NCBI RefSeq assembly: GCF_040054535.1
Contig: NC_090797.1
Coordinates: forward strand, 13,796,501 to 13,860,500
DNA: 64,000 nucleotides
Direction: 5' to 3'
DNA from: Antennarius striatus
Taxonomy: Eukaryota; Chordata; Actinopteri; Lophiiformes; Antennariidae
Made by a program: the position numbers and the translations under genes. The notes beneath the pieces are model-generated. The model made no database searches and was not told where the DNA came from. It saw nothing but the letters and a program-made list of their open reading frames with translations. Below, piece by piece: positions 10,537 to 33,654 of the stretch (positions within the stretch are counted from its first letter, which is position 1; every line of letters starts with the position of its first letter).

Positions 10537-13500
10537 TATACATGACACACAAATTCTACACAACTGTAGCAATGACATTTCGTGAACACATTCCTTCTCC
10601 CTCTGAGGATACAACTGGGATTTCCCCTGTTAATGCCTTTCAGTTTGAGTTGACCCTCTGCTGGACACAACTCTGCGCCTTGTCGTCCACACAGTGGTTT
10701 GACTTCAATGTGAAAATTCAAGTAAAAAATAAAAATAAACAGGTTGAAAACAAAGAAATACATTTTATTTGGATTTTTCTAGCATCTTTCATGCCTCTCA
10801 TCCAATGATTTATCTATCTATCTATCTAAACATGCAGGTCACTGCACTGAGGCTTTTGAGGACTATTTAGATACTAAAAACGACATGCTTGCTAGTTTTC
10901 CTTACCACCCTGTCTTTATGTCTGTCCCCCTTTTGTTTCTCAAGTGCATGCAGCATGGCGTCATGAAGTGTCACGAAGAACATGGAAGTCAGAATCTCTT
11001 GATCGAAGAATTGACAGCTCTGTAGTTTCTCCAGGATGTAAGCTGTTAGCACATGAGAACAACGTTGGAAGGGTTTCGAGACAATGGTCGGGATACTTCA
11101 TATAATAAAGAATCTTACCATCACACGATGCAATGTAAACATCTACGTCAATACGGAGAAAGTCTCTGATCACCTGTACAGAATGAGGAGATGAGTGAGA
11201 AACTTTCATCAGATTGTGAATCAGGTTTTACAAAACTTTATAGAGGGTTGAGATACAGGACAGCTACAGGAGTGTTCACTTTGGGAGCCAGTGTGCACTC
11301 TTCTGAGTACATTTATAGTTAATCAATTGTTGATTCATTGAACAAAAGAAAATAAATTAGCACATATGTTTTTAAAAAAAATAATTCTTAGCCCAAATAG
11401 CATTAATTGATATGAGATTTTTGAATAAGAATGACTGAATTTTTGAGATTGGTGTCGAGATAGATGAGATTGGTGAATATTTTTTAGTTTTGGTCTGTTG
11501 GGGAATTTGAAGATTGGAAACCATGAATGATCCCCTGAACTATTACATACTGTCTTGAGTCCCTTTATAGCAGCAATGTCAAGGAAGGACACAGCAGAGA
11601 AGTCCAGGATCAGGCTGTGGATGTCCACCCTGGGAACACTGATTCCATCGGGAAACTTGTCATTCCAATCCACCTGGAAAGGAAGAGCACTGAAGTCAAT
11701 GGGCCGATCGAGCTCCTCCACATCATCAGTTTTTTGGCGGTATACATCTTCAACGCCTTTCTGTTTTGCAAAAGTAGAAAATGATATTTGAAGCTGTTGA
11801 GACAAAAAACATTGAAGCAGTAGCAGCTTCTTTTATTTGTTGAGGTCTCACCTCGGTAAAATCCAAATGTTCACCCTGACAAAGTTTCTTGATCTTCTTG
11901 AGAGCTTTGTTCCTCTTCCTCAAAACCCTCAGAGGGTTAAACCCAACCTGGAACAACCAGTTGTTAATATTGTGATCCTACGGTTCGCCTTTAGTCTGAG
12001 TCGAGCATTAAAACCGAGGCGATCCTTACAGCCGCTGTGAGCTTGTCCTTGAAGAAATCAACATTGGCAAAGAAGATCGGTGAAGGGATCCGGAAGATTT
12101 TTACTCCCCTTGGTTCAAATAACTGAGAAGGAAAGAACAACAATAAAAATGGGATCTAGAGGAGTGTCACAGTTGGCTTATTGGATCTCACTGGACATGC
12201 TTACATGAAGATAGTCTTTGCTATCTCTGTAGAGATCTGTCCCTGGGATGTTAGCCAAGACGGCACAGCGGGGGCTGGAAAACACCATGAAGGTTTTACA
12301 TCAGTACTGATCTATGTAGGTCAAGGAGTGGGATCTGTGATAAGAGATTATCATCTTTAAAATATACCTTTTAACATAAATTACTTTTTTCAATGATATA
12401 AACACCAAGGGTTGTTTTTTTATTGTTTTGTTTTACAGAAAATGTCCTCTTGTCTCTTGGATGGTCGGTAAACACGATAACTTGCTCTCTAGGTCGACAA
12501 AATACAATAAACTTTCGTCTAAAATGTCTCTCCAGAAGGGACAACACACAATAAAGTGGCATCTGAAATGTTAAAAACCTTAATGGTAGAACATCCCACT
12601 GGCCTCATGTGCTTTTATTATAGTTGAATAACCTTATAACTTCTGAGTCATATGATAAAGTAATTTAATCCTAACAAAGCTTTGTAACAATATCACCATA
12701 AACACATCAAAACTTTCTGAGCGCTGATGACTCACTACATAAGGACACGTTTGTCCGTTCGTTAGTCCACCAAATATCTTCACAACCGTTGCAGATAGAA
12801 AAATGAAACACACAGCACATTACTCGGGCAGCAAAGGGGATGAAAATGAGATGATGACCTTGACCTTGAGAAAACTAGGTCAAGGTCAAATTTCAACTTT
12901 TGTACACTCAGGGACCGGGTAAGATAGAAAGACAAGGGAAAAGGCCAGTGTAAGACCATAGACCAGTGGTTCTTAACCTGGGTTCGATCGAACCCTCGGG
13001 GTTCGGTGACTCGGTCTCAGGGGTTCGGCGGAGACGGAGGTCAAGACAAAACACACGACACATCGTGCTGGGTGGTTTGCCAAACATACACGAATCACTG
13101 TGTACGTTTGATGCATCGTGTCAATTCGTGATGACACGCCCCCTTAGCCATCACTGGCTGCAGGTGATCACGTGACGCTACATCGATTAGCCTACCTGTG
13201 CTACATGGGATTTTGCGCACTCAGTAGTCGATTTATGCCTGTCATGATGGTACGTCATCTGATTGTTGTCTTAATATTTTAATTCATAGTAACTATGTTG
13301 AGCAAAAAAGAAAGTGGTGGGACGAATATGTATAACGTGAATTTACATGTACTGTATAACGGAACCTGATGGGAGTCAGCTTTTTGCATGACTTGAATGT
13401 CAAGTTGAGCAACTCCAGTCTCGCACTGGCAAAAAAAAAGTAACACTTCCTTTATTTTTGCCAGTGCAAAAATAAAATGGTTAACCCAGGGTCCTTTTTA

Positions 13501-16500
13501 ACCCAGCACATATACAGTACTTATGTCTTAAATTTGAAAAAAATAAATAAATTCTTTTCTTTCTTTTTTTTTACTAAAGAAAGGTTTGGTGAGTGAGCAT
13601 AATATGAAACCGGCAGGGTTCGGTACTTCCAACAAGGTTAAGAACCACTGCCATAGATCAAAGCTAGTGCATAGGTAGATCAAAGCACTAGCTTTGTAAT
13701 TGTTTACAAAGCTAGTGCTTTGATCTACATAAATAGGAATGCACTAGCTTTGATCTACCTATGCACTACCTTTGATCTATGGTCTTACTCACACTGGGCC
13801 CTTTCCCTTGTTTTTCTATCTTATCCGGTTCTTTCTATACAACTATGCACCAGCTTTGATCTGTGGTCAAAGCTAGAGCAGAGCTTTGACCTATCCCGAA
13901 AGCTACGCATTTGTCAGGTAGTACTTTCAGGCTACCCTGACCTTCCCTGAAAGTAGGTCAGGGTAAGTTGCGGGATGTTGCAGTCTCTGACTGCCTTGGT
14001 TCTAGTTACAATTGAGTCCTGAAGACGACCGTGAGCAGCTCCACCCCTAACCCCACCGCCAGCCCAAGGTCCAGGCCCAGCAGGCAGGCACTTACACATG
14101 TCAACACCCAAACCACCTGTAAGCAAACACCTCAGGTAAGACACTGCACACAGGTCACATCCCAGTAAACACAGCACATCTCAGGTCCATAACGAACACC
14201 TACGCAGTCTGGTTTGTCCTTCCTCCACAAGTACGGGACTTCTCTGAACTGCATCAGCATGCCCTTCAGGTTGATGATGACTAAGGCACCCAGGACGGAC
14301 TGTGGTGAAGCCAAACATTAGAGCTACATACATCACCACCGATATGTGAACCAACATTACACCAAAAAAAAAATCCGTCTGTGCCACCATCAGAGGTCAG
14401 GCTCACCCGGGGCAGCGGCTCCAGCAGGAAGCCAAGTGCTAAAGTTACAATCATGGCCATGAGGGCTGAGATCAGACCTGCAATCTGCATAGAGAAAAGT
14501 TCATGTTTCATTTTAATGATGTCAACGATGGAAAATGATGTAACACAATACATAACAGATCACACACTTTACAGCAAGCCTTTTGAAAACAAAAATATGA
14601 GTGTTAAAGCATGTGTGAGCCAGTGTGACGATACTGTAAATGACGTTTGTTATATATGACCTGCGTTTTGCCCCCGGAGCTCTCCTGCACAGCCGTCCTG
14701 GAGAGCGCTGTGCTTGCAGCAAAAGACCTGAAGCTTGCACCAAATATGTTGCTTAACCCGAATGCAATGAGTTCCTGGGGACGAAAAATTAATAGTAAGG
14801 AAATGTCATCTGATTGTCTGAGTTTTCTTTGCAAGATAAAAGCAACACTCAGTGGAATACTGTATATTAAAATTCCCAAACTGGGAAATTATCATTATAT
14901 CATCATTTATTCTAGCTGGCTTTAGATCAGAATCTCATTAAAACTTTTCAGAGCCACAAAAACATGACAGTGCTAACACGTTAAACCCACCTGGTTCCCA
15001 TCAATGATGTAATCGTGCTTGATGGCATAGACTTTGGCCACAGAAAAAGCAACAGCAAACCCGACTATGGCTGTAGGGAATGCCTCCACGGCGCTCTCTT
15101 GAAGGATCTGAACATTGGGAGCAAAGGGAGCCTCGTACCTGAAAGATGATTGTGCTCAGTTTTTTTTTCTCTGAACACTTTTGACTAAAGTGTATCCATT
15201 TTATGCTGTTTTGTACTTTCTAATCAAAGATGGTACATTTCCATCCGCTGTAGCTTTCTTAAATTCTAAAAACTTTAAAAATTGTATAAAAAACATAAAC
15301 AGATTTAAGGAGGAAAAAATGGATCATTTAAATATCTTTCTAGATTATATAGGAACAGTATACTCTGTTTATTCTTTTTTTTTTTTAATTCAGTTTTTTT
15401 GGATTGGATTTTAATTTCTGAGTGAACAGCTTCCATAACCTTTTCCGGTACTGCATCCATTCAAAAAACATTTTCAGGACCCAACTATTCAGGAATTTGT
15501 TTCAGTTTATTACTGTTCAAAGTATTTGATTAAACATTACAGAAACACCAAAGAATTGCTTTAATGTCCCTGTAATAATTTCCTTATTCCTGATATTTAC
15601 TTGAAAATTAATCAGCTGTTGTCAGAACAAAGTCAACCTCAGCTAACTAGCAGCCTAGCCACATTTAACACTGACTAGTCATTGAAGTATCAGTAACAAG
15701 CTAATTTGGTCATATGTGATATCAATCTGTTTATAAAGAGCACTGACTTTTAATACTTGACACACAACAAAAAAAAACAGTAATCACCCTAACCACTCCA
15801 GCATAAGTTTTAATTCATAACTTTAATTCAGTTTGAAATATGTTTAAATTGTTGAATGAATGCTTTTACTTCTGTAAAGTAATATTGCTTCTAGCAGTCA
15901 ATCTAATCATGATCCTGGTTTACTCGCAGAATATTCAACGTACCCTTGAACCATCTTGCCAACAACTCCGACACCGAATGTCATTTTGAAGTTGAAGCCG
16001 TAGGAGGCCCCACATGCTATGACAGTCTGTGAACAGAAGAGTCGTGTGTGATTTATCAGCTCCTGTTCATCATGGCTGGGTTTGGGTTAAAGCACACATG
16101 TAAATCATGAATGATGTCTGCAGGCTGGTTTTACGGCTTCAGGCTTTATTATGATTTACTGGTAAACTGGCCTTGTGGTAAATCTACATGTCTGATGAGA
16201 AAAATGTTTTCCCAGAAGCTTTTCTCTGTCGCCGTGTTTGAGTTTGAAGTGAGGAGGTGGTCTACCTTTTTCTTGAGGAAGTGGTAGTGATGTCACATTT
16301 ACATGATTTGTGGTTAATTAGAAGAACTTAGAAGGAGAATGAAGATCCTTCTCACCGAGATAGCCTCTATTGGGATGGGAACAGGCAGCTTGGCTTTGTA
16401 AATTTCATTCAGTTCCTTCACAGCATACACAGCCAACATGATCAATATGGACATCACCAGGTCACAGATGTTGGTGGAGGAGATCTGGGCAAATATTTTC

Positions 16501-18818
16501 TCCAGGGTCTATGTCAAATAAGAAACACAATTGTCAGGACTTTGAGTCATATGGCAGCATACTGGTTGTTACACCTCTGTGGGAAATGGCACAGTCTTAT
16601 TCATAATGTTTGTCATGGGTACGTCAGGAATTCAGATGAAATAAATGCCATGTAACTATAAATATTCTTGACTAATGAAAAGTTTAGTCAAGAACTTGAC
16701 TACACTTGTAAAATCATGCAATTATTTTACGTCACCGGGGCTTGGAAAATGTTGGCTAACCTAAAGCTAACCTTTGTGCATGTTTAGTGCTGAGTGCAAA
16801 GACTTGGTTGCTGTTAGTAGTAAAGTACCTACTGTACATTGAATATCATAGAGGAATATAATCTTATTATTTGTCTTCTGAGATAATGTATATGTATATT
16901 TCTAAAATGATGAATGTTTATCATAGACAAATAGTTTATTTGGCTCCAGGCTCTGAAGTCTGTGCAGTGATTGGTTGAATACAGCGGGTGGTGGGTGTTT
17001 TGTTTTTCACCTATCTGGATTGTAACTACATTGAATCGACAACATTTTCCCGTCGGCTGCTTGTAGAACAGGTCCTCGGACCACAACCAGGTGCATTCTG
17101 GACTCACATATATGATAGACAGTGGACCACTGATGCCTGGGACGTCAAGTCCCAACACAAACTTGAGTTGAGACACCAGGATGTGGACGGCAGCTGCTGT
17201 GGTGAAGCCGGACACCAGAGTGTCGGACAGGTACCTGACAACAAAGCCCACCTGTAGGACACCCATGCCAAGCTGCATGGATCAGAGAAACCAATAGATG
17301 AATAGATGATTGGCTGGAAGTTCTTTCTGAGAATATTATTATGCAAATGGGACCTGGAAAATTCCCATGAGGAAAGTCATAGAAGACGCCACCAGGACCC
17401 TTTGCTGGTCTCGAGAAAGGCCCTCAAAGTCGGTGATGTTGGCCGGCGGTCCGGCATCTGGGACCAGGCGGATCACCACAGCCCCCACCATCAGGCTCAG
17501 AACTGGGAAGGAGCCTGAGGAGGATGACAGATGAGAGAGCGCTCTATGATCAAAAACCTGATTTGCCGCTTTGGGACTTTGAATAGGACAAATTTGAGAG
17601 TTTTTCCCACAACATAATTCATTTAAAAAAATTTTTAGATAGTATTTAGTCAAATGTGATGTAAATTCTAATTAAAATGTGTTGTTTTTCTGTTTGATTT
17701 TAAAAGGCAAGAGAAAATGCGCGACTTACCTACAGATAGGTGTCTTGAAGTGCCAAAGATGAAGTATACTAACACTGGAAAAAAAGCCGTGTAGAGGCCG
17801 TAGCTCGCCGGCAACTCTGCCAGCATAGCAAAGGCCAGCCCTGAGGAGGAAACCAACAAAACAACAAACAAACAAACAAAAAAACAAGACAAATATTCCA
17901 CAGATAAATAGATAAACACAGATAACTCTTCCTTAACTGTTGTTAGAGGTTATTTAGCAAATTCATGTTGTGTTTACTAGATGGTCATATTTTATATGAC
18001 AGTTGTTTTTATCTTTCTGGTGGGTCAGATCTTGCACTTCCTGGTGCAGTTTACTGATTCAGTTGTGGAGATCAATTTAAGTTTTATCTCAAGTCAAATT
18101 TCTCAAACACATTATTGATAGTGAGATTTAATATATGAAGTTAATGCATAAACAGGGCAAATTTAAAATTTAAAAAAATATAGATAAAAGACAAACAATT
18201 CAGAACCAAGTCATAGATTTATATCCTCAGGTAACATTCTGCAAAAAAAAAAAACATCTTGTGGTTTTTATACAGTTAAGTAAAGGTAAACACAGAGGTT
18301 TGGATGTGTGTGTAGCTGGTATCAGTACTATTCATTTGTGCTCTGACTGTACCAACAGCGGTCGGACTCCTGATATCTCAGGTCTGCTCCTCACCCTGCA
18401 TGATGGCCACCAGTCCAGTGCTGATCCCAGACACCACATCCCCCGGCAGCCACTCTTTAAACCTGTAGATCTTCATCCATCCGATGATGGGCAGAAGAGA
18501 CAGCGTCGCATTCTTGGCACGTTTTGAATCACAGCTGGATTTAGCAGAAATCAGACGCTGTTACCCTCTGACATCTATCATAACTAATTTCCCTGTTCTA
18601 TCAAACGCTCATCAGAAATCTGATTTAAAATCTTGACATTTAAGTTGTGAAGTCAAACTGAAGAGCCAGACGTCTGCAGGCTTCACCTACGTCAGATACT
18701 GTTTCATATGGTCCAGAAGGGTTTTGCGCTTCCTGTAGATTTTCTCATGATCATCGCTGAAGCTCTCCTCAGAGTACACAGGTCTGGCAACGGCATATTG
18801 TTTCCTAAAAGTCGACAT
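10197..18818 (-). CDS. slc26a3: SLC26A3-like anion exchanger, copy A, with a one-base frameshift in the first coding exon
   Basis: Probable chloride/bicarbonate exchanger of epithelial apical membranes (SLC26 membrane domain plus cytosolic STAS domain). Exons, 5' to 3' on the minus strand: 18692-18818, 18395-18534, 17730-17840, 17354-17514, 17108-17272, 16356-16508, 15944-16026, 14991-15138, 14661-14774, 14407-14484, 14204-14299, 14010-14116, 12205-12274, 12030-12122, 11852-11947, 11551-11760, 11119-11173, 10906-11042, 10590-10655, 10197-10226. Landmarks are [43 protein letters not shown] and STAS motif [13 protein letters not shown]. Exon 1 begins [20 protein letters not shown] and matches copy B, but lacks one base after TFW and runs into a stop; a downstream in-frame ATG (MKQYLT) could start a shorter protein. 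If exon 18 is not spliced, it reads to a stop at 10867. The last two exons rest on phase and splice signals only. The symbol is by family and position. Confidence 0.8.
10340..10386 (-). repeat. LINE-type tail fragment, reverse
   Basis: The complement reads CCCCAAGTGGGATTAATAAA, resembling the tail seen at 3.04 kb. It lies in the last intron of slc26a3 copy A, just beyond the AT microsatellite. Confidence 0.5.
10452..10524. repeat. (AT)n microsatellite
   Basis: About 36 AT units flanked by TATG and CACA units. It lies in the proposed last intron of slc26a3 copy A. The open frames across it are repeat artefacts. Confidence 0.95.
12964..13650. mobile_element. Non-autonomous hAT transposon nested in the Helitron-like copy
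   Basis: Terminal inverted repeats CAGTGGTTCTTAACC (12964-12978) and GGTTAAGAACCACTG (13636-13650) are perfect complements over 15 bases. Flanking octamers CCATAGAC (12956-12963) and CCATAGAT (13651-13658) match at seven of eight positions, the 8-bp duplication expected of hAT. The 687-bp body has no transposase-like frame. Confidence 0.85.
13675..13728. repeat. Perfect 25-bp hairpin inside Helitron-like copy 3
   Basis: Arms at 13675-13699 and 13704-13728 are exact reverse complements around a four-base loop (TTGT). The core motif is CTAGCTTTG/CAAAGCTAG. A shorter form, AGATCAAAGCTAGTGCTTTG, occurs in copy 4 near 33922. Confidence 0.9.
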
Positions 18819-19875
18819 CCTTACGTGTTAGCTGACTGAAGAACCTAATCCCAGTACAAGCATCGAAGCACATTAAGTTTTTAGGAACAGGTTTCTAAAA
18901 GAACTTCCTCATGCTGCGCTGTGCCTCTGTGTCTTATCTGAGATCTGGTCTGACAGCTTTTCTCATCGCTGTTCAATCATTGACAGGTTTATGATTTATT
19001 GTCTCTTGTCAGATCCAATTTTCTTTCTGTCATGTTCAAGCTGTGATTGTAGATTGTGGACAGACTTGGTTTGGTTTGATTAAATTCAAAAGATTCCTAT
19101 TTCATGTATACTGCAGGGGCTGAACATGAATTTTTATTTTGAATTATTGCCTTCATATACAGATAGTTGACACGTCTCCCCTCCCTCCGAGGCGGTTTAG
19201 ACTTTCCTTAGAGGGAGGAAAACAAAAACTAGGTCATAACCTCTGTTATTATATTATATGTGAAACATATATTATAGAAAAATGGAAAAATTCTGTTTTA
19301 CATATTTCCATGCACCAAACATGGGTTAAAAAGTTTTTGACTAATTTCTACTTGAAATTTTAATGCAATCAAATCTGGAACACTATTATTTACTGTAATG
19401 AACTGAAAACTTTAGTGTAAATTAAAGGACGTCTTGGGAGGGTGAAATAAAGATGTTATGACATGATCTCCACACATTAATGTATGTTAGGAGGTCACAC
19501 AGCAGATAGGGAGCTTTTCTTTTAGTGTCCTTGGGAACACGTTTTGTAATGTTCTTGGAAAAAGCGTACTGTTGTCCTAAAGCACGTCAGTCATTTTTTA
19601 ATTTAAAAAAGTTGTTACTAACTCGGAATCAGTTATAGAATGACCTGGTTAAAACGGCCTTATCTGAATTAAATGCAAGCAAACAGAACTGTCAGTGTTT
19701 CGTATGTGTACTTTCGTATTGACACTTTTGTCAGACAATGTGTAACAAATGCGCAGCATGCGCTGTTGCCTCAAAGCAAGACGGTTCTGGGTTTTATTCC
19801 TCGTACGTTCTCCCTGTCTTACATAGAGGGTACATTAATAAAATGAAGTAGAAGCAGCCCTGAAGGTTTATCATA

Positions 19876-19881
19876 TTTATT
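19876..19881 (-). terminator. Poly(A) signal of slc26a3 copy B
   Basis: Minus-strand AATAAA about 340 bases past the stop of copy B. The 3' UTR would cover roughly 19.85-20.22 kb. The remaining spacer up to copy A (about 18.82-19.85 kb) shows no further gene. Confidence 0.55.
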
Positions 19882-20220
19882 TAAATTCTTCTGCGACCTC
19901 ACTTTGATAGCACTCTGTCGACACACTCATCGTCTGACAGTAAAAAAAAAACCACATCTCATGTAAAATACACCACAGCCAAAATTTCTACAGTCACTAT
20001 AAACAGTATAAAACAATAAGAGCATTTGTTTTCTGAGATTCCAGCACAGACTGTATATGTAAACGTTGATTGTCAGATGCAAACAGTTAAAAACAGTTTC
20101 TCCTCCATTATTACATAATTACACAGCATGATCTCTACAGATCTATAAAACACGTTTGTTTTTTTCCTTCGGTCTTATGGGGGGTTTCCTCCAGGAAGTC
20201 GTCGTCTTCTCAGTCACACG

Positions 20221-31057
<10,837 letters not shown>

Positions 31058-31432
31058 CTGGCCTCTGCTGCCTGGAGGACCGCTGCGCTCTCTGTATGTG
31101 GCTCTGAGAACCATTAATCACATTAAGGTCCTGTCTCGCTTTTGAACATCACTTACCAACAACATCAACAGCAAGCAACAAAGGTCCAGATCCCTGAATG
31201 CAGACGGAACCAGGCGAGGGCCTGTGCCGTCTCCGGGGATCTGACACATTGGATTTGAGCTGAGATGATTTTTTTTTCTAATCTTAACCCTAAAATGTCT
31301 CCCTGACTTTTCTGAGATTTCGTTATCAGTGCCTCCAAAGCATTCCAGCCTCGTATGAGGATCCTCCTCAATTCACATTCACGCTCAAAAACCAAAGCAA
31401 AGTAAATTTGTGCAGAAGCTCATCCCACATAC

Positions 31433-31530
31433 CTGACAATGTCACAAATCCAAACTCCCCGCCGTCTCTTCCTCGTCCTCCAGCTCCTGAAGATCAAATG
31501 TGACCTCAGACAGCTCTGCCATCAATAAAT
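31433..31530 (-). promoter_or_regulatory. Putative 5' untranslated exon of copy B with a 26-codon upstream ORF
   Basis: A strong donor (CAG then GTATGT, exon end 31433) lies 330 bases upstream of the acceptor at 31104. An upstream frame at 31442-31522 starts MAELSEVTFDLQELEDEEET and stops before the donor, in a different frame from the main protein. If transcribed, it is a short acidic uORF. Alternatively, it could be remnant N-terminal coding sequence. The upstream transcription boundary is unknown. Confidence 0.4.
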
Positions 31531-32115
31531 GCCACCTCTGCTGCTTATCACAACTGTAATTATTAACAGCAATCGCGATGAAGCCCCTGTTTCGCACAAA
31601 TGCTGGATGCCTGCCTTATCCTTGACCATTGTTCTTACTGATATCTGTAACCTGCAACTTACAGTGGAGATTTTCCGCCTCGAAGAGCATTTGGAATATG
31701 TCGTACTGATGGGCTGGATAGGGAGGATGTGGACAGGACAGACGGGGCAGGACAGGAGGGGTCATTGTTATGAAGTGGAAATCAAGTAGCTTTTCAGGAT
31801 GGGAAACACTGCTTGAGGTCGGGTGTAGAGTTCTGCCACGCACTTCACGAGTAAAAATAGTCTGGACAAGGAAAAAGCTGCAGAACGTGAGAGATTTACT
31901 CCAAACTATCATCCAGCGTGTCATAAAAAGGCGAGTAATGATCAGATTCCCTATTAGTGTGAAATTTAAAGACACCAAATATTAAGATTCATGAAATATT
32001 GTAAAACTGAACCGACCTCTTCCACTAAACACTGGATGAAAGAGAGAAATAATGGAAAAGACGGCTTCCTTCAAAACAAAGCAACGCCAAACAAAAAAGA
32101 AAAAACAAAACAGAA

Positions 32116-32118
<3 letters not shown>

Positions 32119-32166
<48 letters not shown>
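32119..32166. repeat. (GT)n microsatellite
   Basis: About 16 GT units passing into a GC/GT mix. Confidence 0.9.
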
Positions 32167-32317
32167 ATTTGTGTGTGTTGGGTTGAGGGGGGGGATTCCT
32201 TTTCTCACTAGTTCAGTGAAATCTTATCTGAGTGTCTACTGAGAATTAAGTGGAAGTAATGCCTGGTCCTGCTGTTTGTCCAGGATCAGGCATAGTTCAG
32301 GTCAGGCTCATGGGAAA

Positions 32318-32398
32318 AGTGTGTGTGTGTGCCTGTGTGTGCGTGCGTGCGTGCGTGCGTGTGTGTGCGTGTGTGTGTGTGTGAGTGTGAGTGTGTGG
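32318..32398. repeat. Interrupted (GT)n/(GTGC)n microsatellite
   Basis: GT units interrupted by GTGC units, only 150 bases from the previous tract. Confidence 0.9.
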
Positions 32399-33654
32399 TG
32401 TGATTCTTATTGGGCGGTCTCGGTCAGCCTTTGTTCTTTCACACCATGCTCCGTTATAAATAACAGCACACAGATTATTATCTGATAAATCCTGGAATAA
32501 TGAAACGCTATCATAACACCAAGGTCTACAGCTTTCCATTTGATGTGTAATTATTTCCATTAATAAATTAGTTGAGATGATGCAGTACAGCTATAACAAT
32601 AAGACGGGGGCATTATGTTGTACGTCAATAAAAGTACAACGGAACGATCAGCAGTGTATTCAAACTCAAACTGATTAACTTGATTGTTTTTTTTTTAATA
32701 GACTCATTCTGAATATGATTCCATCCATATTGTGGCTCCTGAGTCCAGCGGCAGAACATCTGACATACGGAAATTTCTCCAGGTTCTCCAGATGGCAAAT
32801 TCCCCTCACATGGTTTTACAGAGCCTTGAACCGCTCCACATATCTGCCTGAGAATGACCTGTGAACTTTCAGGTGACAACATTGAACTAATTTTATAGCA
32901 AAATGATCAAATCAGGTGATTTTTTTATTTTATTTTATTTATTTTCACAACTTAAAGAGATGTGTTGCCACATAAAATCTAGAACAAGATGAAGTAAATC
33001 TTGAAGCGTTGTTTTTGAATTGTTTTGTAATTAATGTCAAGAAGGTTTAGGAAATTATCACATTCTGTCACTTTATAAGAAACAAGGTTTTACTTTCATT
33101 AATACATTTTATGAATACAATTTTGAGTTTCATTGTGGTAAATTTAAGATCCTTGACTCACTGACTAAAAGTCAGCAAATATCAGCATTTGTCTTTAAAA
33201 TTTAGATTTTTTTCTTATTTGTGGAATCTTAACACTAAATTAGAGTATCTCTTTAAATAACATAAAGTAAAACCAGAATGAAAACACTGGCAATAAAATC
33301 TTTATGCTCTGATGACCAAAGTGCATCTGAGGACAAATAAAAGAGGAGAGCTGTAAAACTCATCATCAGGTTGTTTTTATCATACAGTCAGAGAGTCAGT
33401 TCTTACTTCATCATTTCCATCTTCTGAGTAACACAACTCAAAGTAAATGATCTCTCACTGCATGACGAGAGAATGTCCAGTGTACCAGTGTCTTCTCATT
33501 ACATACTAAAACAATCTATAAGTACATACGAGCTCATAGAGTCAGTATATGCTTATAAAAATGTGTTCGTTTTAACTACAATATAATATTATTTCGTTTT
33601 AACTACAGCATAATATCATATTAGCATGCGGTGCTAATAATTGTATATTTTGTG

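Larger units (their letters stand above)
12730..14005 (+). mobile_element. Helitron-like repeat, copy 3, split by a hAT insertion
   Basis: Sequence before 12955 matches copies 1 and 4 (CACCAAATATCTTCACAACC, GACCTTGACCTTGAGAAAAC). Sequence after 13651 continues the same family (ATAGATCAAAGCTAGTGC). The right end has GCAGTC-TCT-GACTGC, a six-base-pair hairpin, then CTTGGTTCTAG. A hairpin followed by CTAG and a T is the 3' terminus expected of a Helitron. The end lies against the exon 12 donor of slc26a3 copy A. Confidence 0.6.

Noticed and set aside
10321..10808. Open frames rich in YIYIYI on both strands
   Set aside because: They are translations of the AT microsatellite with flanks. Only the small 10590-10655 piece has independent support as an exon.
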